Notes under the pieces: model-generated
What the model saw: the letters and a program-made list of their open reading frames with translations, nothing else
What the model was told of the DNA's origin: nothing
Databases searched by the model: none
Made by a program: the position numbers and the translations under genes
NCBI RefSeq assembly: GCF_001625195.1
Contig: NC_054389.1
Coordinates: 8,862,520-8,926,519, forward strand
DNA length: 64,000 nt
Source of the DNA: Drechmeria coniospora
Lineage: Eukaryota; Ascomycota; Sordariomycetes; Hypocreales; Ophiocordycipitaceae
Direction of reading: 5' to 3'
In this document: positions 1 to 12,545 of the stretch, one piece after another
Position numbering within the stretch: the stretch's first letter is position 1
How the letters are laid out: every line of letters begins with the position of its first letter

Positions 1-1769
1 GAAGAGCAATCGTTTTACTATCGTCAATGCCAAGACTTTCTATTCTGGGCGCAGTGGGCCGGTGCCCAGACGACAGACCAAAGAATCCGAATGGCCCAAC
101 TTGGTCCACCGAAAGCAATTGTCGGATTCTTACCAGGCTCCTCGGGAGAAACTTCGACGTCGGACAATTCTGGGAAGAAACCGCTTGGTCTAGGCAAGAG
201 GTTCGCAAATTAAACACGATCCACCACCAGTCTCTCGCGATTTGGTTTTCCAAAGAGAGGATCAAAGTCAAGAATAGCGACTCTGTGTTTCTGGGAGCGG
301 CAAATTTGGCACATGGAAGCGGCGGCCCAGTTCCTGGGGATATCAGGTAGATGCTCAATTAAGGAAAAGCTGGTCAATAGAGGGGCTTGGAACAGCGGCG
401 TAGGCATCGGACTGCAGTACGTCAATGTTCACTAAGCTAGGCCTTTACGCACGAGCCGTGAGACTCCACTCAAGGAACAACTAAAAACTGCACATTCGAT
501 CCAGGCAAGGCCAGCTTTTCTTCGCTCCGTATAGCTAGCATATGGGTGCACGTAAAGGCACAGACAGATCCATCTCACCAGGTTGATTCATAGCAGGACG
601 TGGCCAAGCGACAAAACTACCACGGAGGTATCATCCATCTCGCGATTCCACGCATACCATACAACAATCTAAGTGTCCAAAACGAAAGAACCCTGCCAGA
701 CGATTCGATGGATTCCGCCAAACATCGGATGCGGAGCGAAAAAAGATTTCGACGTACTATTATTACCTGTGCTTGCGGCCTCCTGGTCAAATCTTCGAAG
801 AAAGATATCGTCGGAATGTGCCCTGCATCTTTTTCTCCCCAGCACGTATATATCCTGTACTTGCTGATTTACCCTCAAGTGTACATACGTTGTTCAACCA
901 CTTTACGTACCAAGAGGGGCAGGCGTATTTTTTGTGTGAGCAAGTAGGAGTCGAGAAGAAGGTAGCTACGCTAGTAGAGACACCGCCCCTACCAGCGGAA
1001 CTCAATGTTCCATCTAATATGTACAAGTGGTGCAGCGCAAGTGGTAATTAGCATGCTGGCACACACACACACCACTAGCAGATGCCGAATTGTCAACGGC
1101 ATCTCTGGCAACCACGTGCACCACCACTTGGGTGTGATCCAAAAAGAATGTAATTAGTAGGTACTTGACGTCTGTACTAGCATGATGCCAATAGATAAAT
1201 CAATCCAGCAGGCTCTCGACTGCTGCAAGCCAAGCGAAACAAGCACTGGCAGGGGTTTCATTTCAGCATCGTTCGCACGAACGAAGTGAAATGGCCAAGA
1301 TTCCCTGAAGCAACGGCCGCGACTGGCTGGCGGTGATGACCGATCTCTGACTTGAGCCGAAAATCGCCTAGTCCATTTGGCCGTTCGGGCCAGCCAAAGC
1401 TACCAAGACGCGACTACTGGATCGAGGTGGGCAGTGGAGTGAGGCCTCCTCTGCGCCATCTTACTGCACAAGTACTCGCTGGATCTTGCCCACCAGGTAG
1501 TACCTGACCCCGCCCGTCACTGCCACAGCCAGCCACTGGGACCCCCCCTCTGCCGCGCCGTCTTAGTGCTCGTAAGTAAGTGTGCCCTGCCCCTGCCGAC
1601 CACGTCGGTGGTTATAATAACATCAACACCCACCTCACTTCCTGGTCTCCTTCGTCTTCGTCCTCGTCACGCCACTCGGCACCGCACCGAACGCTCCATC
1701 GTCCCTCGATGCTCCAGAGCGCCGTCTGCCCTCGCCCCCAGCCATCGAAGGAAAGCAAGGATCATTGAC
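1..1769. other. Left-edge intergenic stretch
   Basis: No open frame here has coding character; those present are short, overlapping and without recognisable motifs. There is a short AC dinucleotide run near 1060-1073. Pyrimidine-rich DNA from about 1500 leads into the WW-protein gene and is probably its promoter and 5' UTR. Confidence 0.6.
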
Positions 1770-3211
1770 ATGACTGGCCCAACCTCGCCGAGCGCCGACG
1801 GTCCCACGTTCGCGCCCCCAAGCCTGCCCGCCGGCTGGATCGCCCAGTGGGACGGTGCCAGCAAGAAGTACTACTACGTCCAGCTCGCCACCGGCGTCTC
1901 CCAGTGGGAGGTACCGACGCAAGCCGTCCACCAGACGGGCAACACCCCCATCCAGGACCACTCCGATCACCCCTACGGCCAACCGCCACCGCCTCAGGTC
2001 ATCACCCACCCGGACGGCACCCAGACGGTGAAGCACGCCGACGGCACCTTGGAGCCCATCATGGCCGACGGGTCGCGCGGCGTCGGAGGGCCCGATGGCC
2101 CCGCTGGCGATAGAGGCTTGGGCGTAAGTTGATGCACAGTCCCCCACGACGCCGTGGCGCGGGCGGAGAGGATACGGTACGGCCGCTGACAATCCGATGA
2201 TTTCCCACACCACAGAGCATGGCCATGAACGCCCTTCTCGGCGGCAAAAACTCCGGTCACAGTAGCGGAGGCGGCGGCGGCGGAGGCCTCGGCGGCCTCG
2301 CCAGCTCGTTCCTCGGTGGCGGGCACAGCAGCGGCGGCGGAGGAGGAGGCAAGAACTCGGCCGGCAAGCTGGTCGGACAACTCGCTTCGAGCCTCCTTTC
2401 GCCCTCCAACAAACCCGACAAGCCGCAAAACTATCACGGCGGCCAAAACACGGGCCACGCGCCTCAGGGCGGCCTCGCCGGCGCCGTCTTCGGTGGTGTT
2501 GCGAACATGTTCGGCGGAAAGTCATCCAGCAGCAGCGTAGGCTACCCATCACCCACCCAGACGTTGCCGTCACCTGTTCACCTGTCTCGGAACCGGAGCT
2601 GATGATTAGGCATTCAGGGTCAAAATTTCGGGTACTCGGGTTCCGGCACTGGCGGCACCTACTCCGGCGGCGAAGCACCCACCTACCACCCCCCCGGGTC
2701 GAACCAATCTTCCTCGTCGACACAACAGCCGCCAAGCTCGCAGACGAACCAGAACCAGGGCCAGCACCAGGGACAACACCAAGGCCAACATCAGGGCCAA
2801 CATCAGGGCCAACATCAGGGCCAGCACCACGGCCAGAGCCCGAGCCATCAATCATACCCCCCTCCACCGCCTGGCGGACCTCCTTTGGGTCACATTTCGC
2901 CCCAGAACCAGGGACCGTCCTATGGAGGGCCGCATGAAGGCCAGCATGGCGCCGCCCAGGGCTATTCACAGCAGCAGCCCAACTATGGAGGTCCGTCGCC
3001 CGGCGGCCACGGCCAGCCGTCATACAACCAGCCGCAGTCCCACCAAGGTGGTTATAACCATGGCGCAGCTGGAAGCTATAACCAAGGGTCACATGGCGGT
3101 TATGGCCAGGGCCCTCCTGGTGGCTACAACAGCTCGTATTCGGAAGGACATGGCGGGCAGCAGCAACATGGCGGCCATGGCCAGGCACCGTACCATGGCC
3201 CCTCGTACTGA
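1770..3211 (+). CDS. WW-domain protein with Gly/Gln/His-rich low-complexity tail
   Basis: Three exons, 1770-2123, 2216-2536 and 2618-3211, all joined in phase 0, give 422 residues. The N-terminus carries one WW domain (about residues 18-50): first Trp W23 in LPAGW, the YYY triplet 34-36, second Trp W46 and the closing Pro P49. WW domains bind proline-rich ligands such as PPxY. The middle (about 120-225) is Gly/Ser-rich with GGGG runs. The tail has QGQH repeats from a 12-bp DNA minisatellite, followed by Gly/Tyr/Gln-rich sequence like prion-like or RNA-granule proteins. I do not recognise an orthologue with a known role. The ATG was chosen because upstream codons lack bias. The domain call is firm; the cellular function is unknown. 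Confidence 0.85.
2752..2834 (+). repeat. 12-bp coding minisatellite (QGQH repeat)
   Basis: About six tandem copies of a 12-bp unit close to GGCCAACATCAG lie inside exon 3 of the WW-domain gene and encode GQHQ units. Later copies are nearly identical and edge copies are diverged, as expected for a repeat that changes length by slippage while staying in frame. Confidence 0.85.
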
Positions 3212-3570
3212 GTAGGCCGGCTGCTCAGTCCGGCAGACAAGTCTACTTATGAACCGCCATGACGAACGAGCTGACGGCAAAGGTTTGGAAACAGGAGCGT
3301 TGGCCACCCAAAGTTGGAAAATGCTGTCAGTCCTGGACCTGATGTGGGATTCGGTTGGCTTATGGCAATGTTGGCCGCGGCTGTTTCTTCTGCTGATACC
3401 ATACGTGCTTATTTGTGCACATGCTCCATGACGACGCAGTTATCGGAGCTTCATGTATAATTGACTTCCGAGGCGTGGCGTGAGCTCCCACGTGCCGTAT
3501 ATAAGGAGCAATTTCTGGCATGACGAGACGAGTGAAGCCGAGGAGGAGCGGCGCGGAATCCATTCGAGTC
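3212..3570. other. Convergent 3' intergenic stretch
   Basis: This stretch lies between the stop codons of two converging genes and presumably holds both 3' UTRs and terminators. I see no gene in it. Confidence 0.6.
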
Positions 3571-4359
3571 TCAGTTCTTCTTCCATTGCTTGCGCTGTTG
3601 GTCCCCGGGGGTGCCGGCAACAGCCTGCAGACGGGAAGCAAGCCATCGAGCTGCGAACCAAGTGACGACGCCAACGATAATGAGGTATCCCACGGTCGGC
3701 ACCAGAGACTGGTTGATGACGTTGTACAAGAAGGGGTCTAGGACGAGGTCGACCAGCACGGGCGGAGGATTCTTCATGAGCTCCACGTCGTCGACAAAAT
3801 AATCTGCCGCAGCTCGGATGCGGACGAGCAGAACGGAGGCGGTGCGCTCACCGCCACCTTCGGTCGAGCGACGTTCCAACTTGGATGGCGTCGCAGCGTC
3901 GGCGCCGGACCATCGGGAACTTGCATACTCCGCCACGGATTGTATGAGCGCCGGTGTGTCCCAGACTGTATCAAGCTCATAGTAGTCCAAATCGAACAGA
4001 GTTGGTTCCTATAAGGTGATGAGCCAACGCATGATTGCCTCGACGAAGACTTGACTTACATTGGCGGCCCAGCTTACGTGAAATTCATATCGCTGACCCT
4101 CTACTAGGTTGTCGAGGAGCACCCAGCCTGCTTCCCCCTGAGACGAATTGCCTTTGTCAACGGGAAAGACGCGGTCCAAGCTTGTGCGGATCGATAGCTT
4201 CTCGGGTGAGAGCGTGTGGAGGTTCAGGTCAGACAGGGACGGCGGGGCAAGGGGAATATTGACGGATGCTGGAGCAGTGAAGATGATTTTCTCCACGTTG
4301 GCGAACGCCGGGGTCGCGCTCAGGAGCGGCAGAAGTAGGGAAAGTAGCAGCATCGTCAT
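3571..4359 (-). CDS. PGA1: Pga1-like GPI-mannosyltransferase II subunit
   Basis: Two exons on the minus strand, 4359-4060 and 4008-3571, flank a 51-bp intron and give 245 residues. The N-terminus is a clear signal peptide (MTMLLLSLLLPLLSATPAFA) followed at once by NVEKIIFTAP, which I recall as a hallmark of the fungal Pga1 family. A lumenal domain follows, then one hydrophobic segment (SLVPTVGYLIIVGVVTWFAA) and a short basic tail, so the protein is likely a type I ER membrane protein. In yeast Pga1 partners Gpi18 to add the second mannose to GPI anchors. Topology and the N-terminal motif are visible. The family name rests on recall of that motif and overall architecture, so another small ER-lumenal membrane protein is possible. 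Confidence 0.68.
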
Positions 4360-5829
4360 ACCAACATGTCAATGACAAATACCAATGGGTTCGTCCCGGT
4401 GCCGTCGCTTTGCCCAACGTGTGAGGACCCAAGTGCGCCAGTTGTTATGTACTTGGGTAGGTAAGTACATGTAGTTGCATGTAGTTGTAGGGTACTGGAC
4501 TACAGTAGGAGGTGGAGGTCAAGCCGATGTTTGTGTGTGCGGAGGTACTAATGGGAGACATTGCCCTGATTGGGGTGGACGAGGTCCATCAACTGTCGTT
4601 GGTGGATTCGACAAGGGGGGCTTTTTGCACGCATGTGCTGGAGCTTGGGCCCTCATCGAGCAGCTACAGGCCACCAGGTATTGCTGAGGTTGCTAACGCT
4701 CGTTCATGTACGGAGTAAGTAATACATACCTAGTACTTAAGTAACTAGTAGACAGACAGTGCAAAGTACTGCCTGCCTGGGCTTGATAAATTGGGCAACT
4801 TGAAAGTGCCTGGTACAAGTGCACGTTGCAGCACCGATACGTCCAACTGGATGCTTCCGTTTAAGACTGTAGTAGTCATCACACTAGCACTGCGAGATAT
4901 TGCTTCGGTACTTGTGTCGGGGACAGCCAAATGACGCGACGTGGGTATTACCTCCAACCTAGGTAGTAATCCAGTATTAGTTACTCCGTACTCCCTTCAA
5001 GCTGCAAAGCTTCCTCCGGACCTACTTACATGTAGTTACTTGTATGTGCCGACCTATTCGAACAACACAATGCAGAGCTGTGTCGGGTCTGTCTACTAGT
5101 ACCTGGTAACTGCTGCGGAGACTAAGCATATACCTACCTACTGATGCCTGACAGAATCGCGCAGCAACCATGGGGACCTTGAAATAGGGGGGGGGGGCTG
5201 AGCGAGAGCAGTAACTGTCCAAATGGCGCAGAGACACCAAATCAGGCACCGAGCTTGAGGTATTACCTCAGTTCTGCTCGCAGGTGTGCTGGCTGGATTG
5301 CTGATTCCCTGCTGCTGCAACGTGTGCACAGCTAATAGTATTACTCCGTATTACCCGGAGCGCCTTTGCGAGCTAGCAGGTACCTGGTACTACTGCTAAG
5401 GCCGTTATTAGCGTATACTGTACTTACAAGTACGAGGTGCTACTTGTACACCGAGGTACGTCCTTGACTGGCTGCAAAATTGGTGCGAGGGCGGTGAACA
5501 GAGCGGGAGAACGCGCTTGCCCCTTCAAGTCACGCTTTGCCGGAAATCAACAAATCCAATCACTCACTCAACTGCCTGGACCACAGCAACGACAGGACCA
5601 GCGCATCGCTCGCCCCCTCCTACCCCTGTCACCCATTTCCTCCCCCCCCACCTATTTTCTTCCTCACCCCATCCGCGCACCACCCAAGCACTTCCTCCCC
5701 AAATCAATCCTCACACGTACCCAACTCGTTGACGAGAAAAAATAACCAGGACAAGCCCTGCACTTCTGGCCCGTCCATCTTTGCTTCTTCATTTATCCTT
5801 TAACCGCACCTTGAGATCCCGCCGTCGAT
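4360..5829. other. Intergenic region with GTAC-word repeats and tubulin promoter
   Basis: Divergent region between the Pga1-like gene and alpha-tubulin. From about 4440 to 5460 it is rich in short words built on GTAC, such as TACGGAGTA, ACTCCGTA and AAGTACTT. A run of about 12 G sits near 5187. No coding frame is convincing. Confidence 0.6.
5560..5829 (+). promoter_or_regulatory. Pyrimidine-rich core promoter / 5' UTR of alpha-tubulin
   Basis: Long C/T-dominated stretches (CCCCTCCTACCCCTGTCACC, CTCCCCCCCCACC and similar) lie just upstream of the tubulin ATG. Such CT-rich leaders are typical of strongly expressed filamentous-fungal genes. The transcription start itself cannot be placed from sequence alone. 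Confidence 0.45.
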
Positions 5830-7638
5830 ATGCGTGAGGTCATCAGCATCAACGGTAAGATGCAACACGTTGCCCCTCCCGCGCGTCGTCAGCAGCTTGG
5901 CTTGCCGCTCAACACCGCACCCGCCTCATCCTCCGCTACCATGACTGCCAGCTGCTAACGTCGCCAACCACAGTCGGCCAGGCTGGTTGCCAGATCGCCA
6001 ACTCCTGCTGGGAGGTAAGACGCATCCCCCCCTCCCGCTCTTCTATGCAGCTGGCTAACTCCCTCGACAGCTTTACTGCCTCGAGCACGGCATTCAGGTT
6101 CGTATTTATTTGCTCCGTCGACATGCACCGGCGCCCCCATCCGTCCTGGCTAACGACTTCCACCATGTAGCCCGATGGTTACCTTACGGAGGAACGCAAG
6201 GCTCAGGAGCCTGACCAAGGCTTCAGCACCTTCTTCTCCGAGACCGGTACCGTCGCCCAGCCATCCTCATGCCCTCGGCCCTGCTCATCTAACGCGTACC
6301 TGCAGGCCAGGGCAAGTATGTCCCTCGCGCCATCTACTGCGATCTCGAACCCAACGTCGTCGACGAAGTTCGCACCGGTCCCTATCGCAACCTCTTCCAC
6401 CCCGAGATGATGATTACCGGCAAGGAGGATGCTTCCAACAACTACGCTCGTGGCCACTACACGGTCGGCAAGGAGCTCATCGAGGGTGTTCTTGACAAGA
6501 TCCGCCGTGTTGCCGACAACTGCGTTGGTCTCCAAGGCTTCCTCGTCTTCCACTCTTTCGGTGGTGGTACCGGCTCCGGTTTTGGCGCCCTGCTCATGGA
6601 GCGTCTGTCGGTCGATTACGGCAAGAAGAGCAAGCTCGAGTTCTGCGTCTACCCTGCTCCCCAGACGGCCACGTCCGTGGTCGAGCCGTACAACTCCATC
6701 CTTACCACCCACACCACCCTTGAGCACTCCGACTGCTCCTTCATGGTAGACAACGAGGCTATTTATGATATTTGCCGTCGCAACTTGGGTCTCGAGCGCC
6801 CCAACTACGAGAACCTGAACCGTCTGATTGCTCAGGGTAAGCAGACTGCTGGCCATGCGAGACCACCAACACCCCCTCGTTGCTCTATAGTTTCTCGGGG
6901 GAGGGGGGGGGATCATTTGCTGACAAATTTGTTTCGCAGTTGTCTCGTCTATCACTGCCTCGCTCCGTTTTGACGGCTCCCTCAACGTCGATCTGAACGA
7001 GTTCCAGACCAACCTGGTGCCCTACCCTCGTATCCACTTCCCTCTCGTCGCCTACGCGCCTGTCATCTCGGCCGCCAAGGCTGCCCACGAGGCCAACTCT
7101 GTTCAGGAGATGACCATGTCCTGCTTCGAGCCCAACAACCAGATGGTCAAATGCGACCCGCGTCACGGCAAGTACATGGCGACCTGCCTTCTGTACCGCG
7201 GTGACGTCGTTCCCAACGACGCCCACGCCGCCGTTGCCACGCTCAAGACGAAGCGCACCATCCAGTTTGTCGACTGGTGCCCGACTGGCTTCAAGCTTGG
7301 TATCTGCTACCAGGCTCCCGAGAACGTGCCGAACGGTGATCTGGCCAAGGTCAACCGTGCTGTGTAAGTCCCCTCGGCGTGCTGCCGGTATTTCCATGCT
7401 GACCGGTCGTAGCTGCATGCTCTCCAACACCACCGCCATTGCCGAAGCCTGGAGCTCCCTTTCCATGAAGTTCGACCTGATGCACTCGAAGCGTGCCTTT
7501 GTGCACTGGTACGTCGGCGAGGGAATGGAGGAGGGCGAGTTCTCCGAGGCTCGTGAGGACTTGGCTGCCCTCGAGCGTGACTACGAGGAGGTTGCCGCCG
7601 ACTCTATGGGTGAGGAGGAACTCGAGGCCGAGTACTAG
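5830..7638 (+). CDS. tubA: Alpha-tubulin
   Basis: Seven exons (5830-5854, 5974-6014, 6071-6097, 6171-6246, 6306-6836, 6940-7363, 7413-7638) give 449 residues, the usual length. The start [13 protein letters not shown] is the classic alpha-tubulin N-terminus. The GTP-binding loop GGGTGSG is present in exon 5. [14 protein letters not shown] carries the catalytic Glu that stimulates GTP hydrolysis by the neighbouring beta subunit. The C-terminus is acidic and ends EAEY, so the terminal Tyr is genome-encoded. Four tiny exons crowd the first 420 bp, with CTAAC branch sites visible in introns 1 and 3. Alpha-tubulin pairs with beta-tubulin to form microtubules. The call is essentially certain; gene naming differs between fungi. 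Confidence 0.98.
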
Positions 7639-8062
7639 ACCACCTGTCCCTACCTTGCCGCCGAGCACAGGCATATCGAATCAGCACCTATGCAGTCCTG
7701 TTCTCATACTCTAGGGGTAGAATGAGTTTTTTTTCTTTTTTCTTTACGGGAACGCCAGCCAAAACCCCCATCTTTTAATGTTCAGAGTCAGACAATCTGT
7801 AAAAGAATGCCAATAGCAGCTCAAGCAATTGTGAAGCACTCGCCGTAGAAGTCGTCGACCAGCAGGCCACTAGCGGCTGTGGAGGGATGGCTAACGGCGG
7901 CGGGAAGGACCAGTGGGTCGGCTGATTGCCGGGCCGGGATGGAAGCCGATGCTACGCGGATAGCTCGCTCGCACTTGCGCGCACCTACCGTCCTGCTCTC
8001 GACAGCCAACCCAATTCGTCCTCATCAAGGCGCCCGCCCCAAGGCGATCGAGAACGCCCGTA
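7639..8062. other. Intergenic: tubulin 3' end and HMG-CoA lyase promoter
   Basis: A T-run at about 7728-7742 and AT-richer sequence follow the tubulin stop and may be part of its 3' UTR. The remainder is presumably the lyase promoter. No gene is seen. Confidence 0.55.
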
Positions 8063-9240
8063 ATGTCTCCCTTTCGATATGCCATTTGCAGGGGCAGCCG
8101 CCGATCCCAAGCATTGCTACGGCGGGGTCTCGCCACCGCCAGCGGTCAGAACGGCGGAGCGGGCAGCTTCGTGAAGCTGGTCGAGGTCGGCCCTCGCGAT
8201 GGGTTGCAGAATGAAAAGAAAACGATTCCGCTGGCAACAAAGATTGAGCTGATCGAAAGGCTCGCGCGGACGGGTCTCTCTACGATCGAGGCTGGATCAT
8301 TTGTGGCTCCCAAATGGGTCCCTCAGGTAGGCGTCGACGGGCAGGCAGAATACGCAACGGTTGAGGCGCCGAGGCCTTGCTGACCGAATCTCTGCGCTAG
8401 ATGGCCAACTCAAGCGAGATTCTGGAGCATCTCCTGCAACAGAAAATAGCCGCACCTGTCCCAGTAACGTACTCGTTTCTCGCCCCCAACACGAAAGGTC
8501 TGCAGAATGCGGCAAACATCCTCAAGCAGCACCCGGATACCTTTTCGACCCAACTGGCACCGAGCGCGAGCGGCGACAAGCCGGCCGTCGAAGTTGCCGT
8601 CTTTGCGGCTGCTACAGAGAGCTTCTCGCAAAGGAACCTCAACTGTGACATCCAGACGTCTCTCGAGCGCTTCAAGGCCGTGATACAAGACTCCAAAGCG
8701 CTGGGGCTGCGCGTGCGCGCCTACATCTCCGTCGTTCTGGGCTGCCCTTTTGAGGGCTTCGATGTCGATCCACACAAGGTGGCCGAGATAGCGACGGACC
8801 TTCTCGAGTCCGGAGCAGACGAGATCTCCCTGGGCGACACGACGGGCATGGGCACGGCTCCGCGGACGAGCGCGCTGCTCAAGTGCATGTCGGCGGCGGG
8901 TATACGGAACGAGGATATCGCGATGCACTTTCACGACACGTACGGGCAGGCACTGGTGAACACAGCCGTCTCGCTCGAGCACGGCATCCGGACGTTTGAT
9001 AGCAGTGTTGGCGGTTTGGGTGGGTGCCCCTACAGCCCGGGGGCGACGGGCAACGTGGCGACGGAAAACATGGTCTACTTCCTGGAGACGCTCGGCATGG
9101 AGACGGGCGTCGACCTGGACGCCGTCTCGGATATTGGTGCGTGGATCACAGAGGAGCTAGGCAAGGGGAACGATAGCACGGTGGGCAAGGCTGTTCTAGG
9201 CGCCAGGGCGAGGATGAATGCCGAATCAATCAAGCGATGA
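8063..9240 (+). CDS. HMGCL: Hydroxymethylglutaryl-CoA lyase, mitochondrial
   Basis: Two exons (8063-8326, 8401-9240) give 367 residues. HMG-CoA lyase cleaves HMG-CoA to acetyl-CoA and acetoacetate, the last step of leucine catabolism and ketogenesis. The first about 30 residues are Arg-rich without acids ([17 protein letters not shown]), a likely mitochondrial presequence. The TIM-barrel motifs are in place: GPRDGLQNE (R45, D46), metal-binding HFHD (H264, H266), and the active-site signature [19 protein letters not shown] with catalytic C297. The C-terminus ends ESIKR, so the peroxisomal CKL tail of the animal enzyme is absent. The intron is 74 bp. The family includes HMG-like lyases, but the signature fits HMG-CoA lyase well. 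Confidence 0.95.
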
Positions 9241-10595
9241 GCTGGACGAGTTGGAGAAGACATAAATTACGAAATAAAACTGGAGCTGAATTTCGGTTTT
9301 TTTTTCTGTTGGTGGCACGAGGTGAGATACATGTACGGAATAACAATCACTGGAGGATATCGCGGTCAGCCGCCTTCATGACGTTACGGGGTGAAGCAAC
9401 TGCGTGGTGGGCACACATGTTGGATTTAGTCGAGTACGCGGACACAACGACGAACGTATCGCTCAGTCCCGCTGGCTGGCGTTGGGGGTGCTGAGCCGTT
9501 GAAACGAATGAGAACAAACGTATTCAAGCCGATCATCAATCCACGAGGCACAATGAAACGAATCGTGGCGGTATACCAAGTTGAAGGACGGATCTGCATG
9601 GCAGGAAGCGTCGGGCTCACATTGACCTGGTGTTCAAGGGCATGTTTTGGTGTCTGCCTAGACGGCGGCCGTTGGTGCGTCTATGGCTCTGGGGTAACAT
9701 CCAGTAGCGGGGGTTCCGAATCTACAGCACAGTAGAAGCCTTTTACGTATCCATACCTAAAGTAATACTTAAGTACTGTAGTTGTATGTGTACTAGTATT
9801 TAAGGATATAAGTAGGTACTCCGTACAACATGGGTATCAGACTATTTTGCCTGCGTATCATCTAGGCCTCTTTAGGAAGAATATGTGGGCTGGAGCGTCA
9901 TTCAGTGTTGTTTTCTTGCCTTCTCGTTTGGTCAGTGATATGTCAGGTTGGTCAATTACCTCAACGGAGTTTTGGTCTACTGGAGAAATTAATATGCATA
10001 CAATGCGGTCTAATCATATCAGTACGCCGTGCCCTGGTGCCGATGTTTCGGTGTTGCAGCATTTTCGAACGCAACCTATTCGTCACGTGTGGATGCATGT
10101 GATGGAAGTTCCTGCCTGACTTCCCTTTCGGGCCTAAGTGATGCTCGAGTACCATGATATGGTACCAGTGTGCTGGTGAATCCTTGCTATCTCGTACTCG
10201 TAATAACGTGATGCGCTTCCTTCAAGGTGGCTTAGCTTGCGCGGTCGCGGTCGAGGTCGAGGTGGCCCGTCCTGACATGGGGGGCAAGCTAGTTGTAGTA
10301 GCCACTGTAGCCAGTGGTGGAGTGCTCCAGTGCTCCACATGTGCCGGCCGGCTGAAGCGAGCTTGACCTCACTCAACTCCTCCAACCTCGTTTCGAACCA
10401 CAGCTTGGAGCCTACCTTCGCCATCCCACTTCCCGACGTCGTCCTACTCCTTACGGCCGCCGCCATTTCAACTGCTAGCATAGAAGCGCTACCAGTCCTG
10501 TCATCGGATATTGTCCCCTCCTCCTCCTCCTCCTCCCGGCCCCTTGCTCGAGCCTGCAACCACCCCAAGACGCTCCGTACGCCCGGTCCATCACA
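9241..10595. other. Intergenic stretch
   Basis: The middle (about 9750-10200) is AT-rich, with GTAC-type words at 9755-9835 and a small inverted repeat GTACCAT-GAT-ATGGTAC at 10149-10165. No coding frame is convincing. The last 200 bp are C/T-rich and probably the V-ATPase promoter. Confidence 0.55.
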
Positions 10596-12545
10596 ATGGC
10601 AGACCCTCGCGACCCATCGTCGTACTCGATTGTGCCGAGGATCCGGTACAACACTGTCGGCGGCATCAACGGCCCGCTGGTCATCCTCGAAAATGTGCGA
10701 CAGCCCTCGCCGATCGGCCCGGTGGACATGGATGTTCGGTGACTGACTGTGCTGGCTGCAGGTCAAATTCCCCAGATACAACGAGATTGTGACGTTGACG
10801 CTTCCCGACGGTACCGAGAGATCTGGACAAGTCCTGGAAGCTCGAGGTTGGTTTGGACAGTTCCGGCTTCTCCATGAAGTTTGCCCGCTGACGTACATCC
10901 CCGAGCAGGTGACAGAGCCGTCGTGCAGGTACCATTCCCTTGCTCTGGCGCTCTCGCTGCCTCGCTGCCCGGGCATGCACTGCGTACGACATCGGCGAAC
11001 GAATGCTGACGCAATCCGAGCAGGTTTTCGAAGGCACTTCCGGCATTGACGTGAAGAAGGTACGACGACTTGATACAACCCGGTGCGGGGGGATCGCTGA
11101 CCCGGTGATCAGACCAAGGTCGAGTTCACCGGCCAGAGCTTGAAGCTCGGTGTGTCGGAGGACATGCTGGGTCGCATCTTTGACGGTTCCGGACGCGCCA
11201 TTGATAAAGGTCCCAAAGTGCTCCCCGAGGAGTACCTTGATATTAACGGCAGTCCCATCAATCCTTTCTCGCGCGTATGTCGAACCGGTCCCATGTCGGC
11301 TGTCCGTCGGCTGACCAGAGCAGGAATATCCCGAGGAGATGATATCGACTGGCATCTCTGCCATCGATACGATGAACTCAATCGCTCGAGGGCAAAAGAT
11401 CCCCATCTTCTCCGCCTCCGGTCTGCCGCACAACGAAATTGCGGCCCAGATTTGCCGCCAGGCCAGTCTTGTGCAGAAAGAGGGCATTACGAACAAGGGC
11501 ACCCACGACGGGCATGAGGAGAACTTCTCCATCGTGTTCGGTGCCATGGGTGTCAACTTGGAAACTGCCCGCTTCTTCACGCGCGATTTCGAGGAAAACG
11601 GCAGCTTGGAGCGCACGACTCTGTTCCTCAACCTCGCCAACGACCCGACGTAAGTTCCCCGCCCTTCCCCAGCGCACATGAGTCACACGGCATGCAGAGT
11701 GCGAAGAACATGGCCCGCTGACGATTGGCTTCCGCAGCATCGAGCGAATCATCACGCCCCGTCTTGCGCTCACGACGGCCGAATACTACGCTTACCAGCT
11801 CGAGAAGCACGTGTTGGTTATCCTGACGGATCTGTCGGCGTACTGCGACGCCCTCCGCGAGGTTTCGGCGGCCCGAGAGGAGGTGCCCGGCCGACGCGGT
11901 TACCCCGGTTACATGTACACGGATTTGTCCACCATCTACGAGCGTGCTGGCCGAGTTGAGGGCCGCAACGGCTCCATCACACAGATTCCGATCCTGACGA
12001 TGCCCAACGATGACATCACGCACCCGATTCCCGATTTGACAGGCTACATTACGGAGGGGCAGATCTTCATCGACCGACCCTTGTACAACCGCGGCATCTA
12101 CCCGCCCATCAACGTGCTGCCGTCGCTGTCTCGTCTGATGAAGTCGGCCATCGGCGAGGGCATGACCCGTCGGGACCACGGCGACGTGTCGAACCAGCTT
12201 TACGCCAAGTACGCCATCGGCCGCGACGCGGCGGCCATGAAGGCCGTCGTCGGCGAGGAGGCTCTGACGGCCGAGGACAAGCTGTCGCTGGAGTTCTTGG
12301 ACAAGTTTGAGCGGACCTTTATCAGCCAGGGCCAGTACGAGGGGCGAACGATCTTCGAGTCCCTCGACCTCGCGTGGAGCCTGCTGCGGATCTACCCCAA
12401 GGATCTCCTCAACCGCATCCCGGCCAAGGTCATCAACGAGTTCTATCAGAGGGCGCAGAAGGATGCCAAATCCAAGGGCAAGGCTCGCGCGCAGGTTGCT
12501 GCAAACAACCAGAAGCAGAGCGAGGGAAATCTGATTGACGCATGA
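10596..12545 (+). CDS. vma2: V-type proton ATPase subunit B
   Basis: Seven exons (10596-10694, 10762-10846, 10909-10928, 11024-11059, 11113-11274, 11324-11649, 11738-12545) give 511 residues, the family length. Exon 3 is only 20 bp and exon 4 only 36 bp. The protein is the non-catalytic nucleotide-binding B subunit of the peripheral V1 sector, which acidifies vacuoles and endosomes. Visible hallmarks are [81 protein letters not shown] and [20 protein letters not shown]. The glycine-rich P-loop of the catalytic A subunit is absent, as expected. The ATG begins [19 protein letters not shown], matching fungal B subunits. Intron 1 uses a plain GTGCGA donor. Confidence 0.97.

Noticed and set aside
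1635..3188. 517-codon minus-strand frame opposite the WW-domain gene
   Set aside because: It runs across the introns and low-complexity exons of a gene that reads well on the plus strand. Its composition (Arg/Gly/Cys) is typical of a shadow.
10149..10165. Small palindrome GTACCAT-GAT-ATGGTAC
   Set aside because: Seven-bp arms are expected by chance in 64 kb with abundant GTAC words. It is noted in the intergenic entry only.
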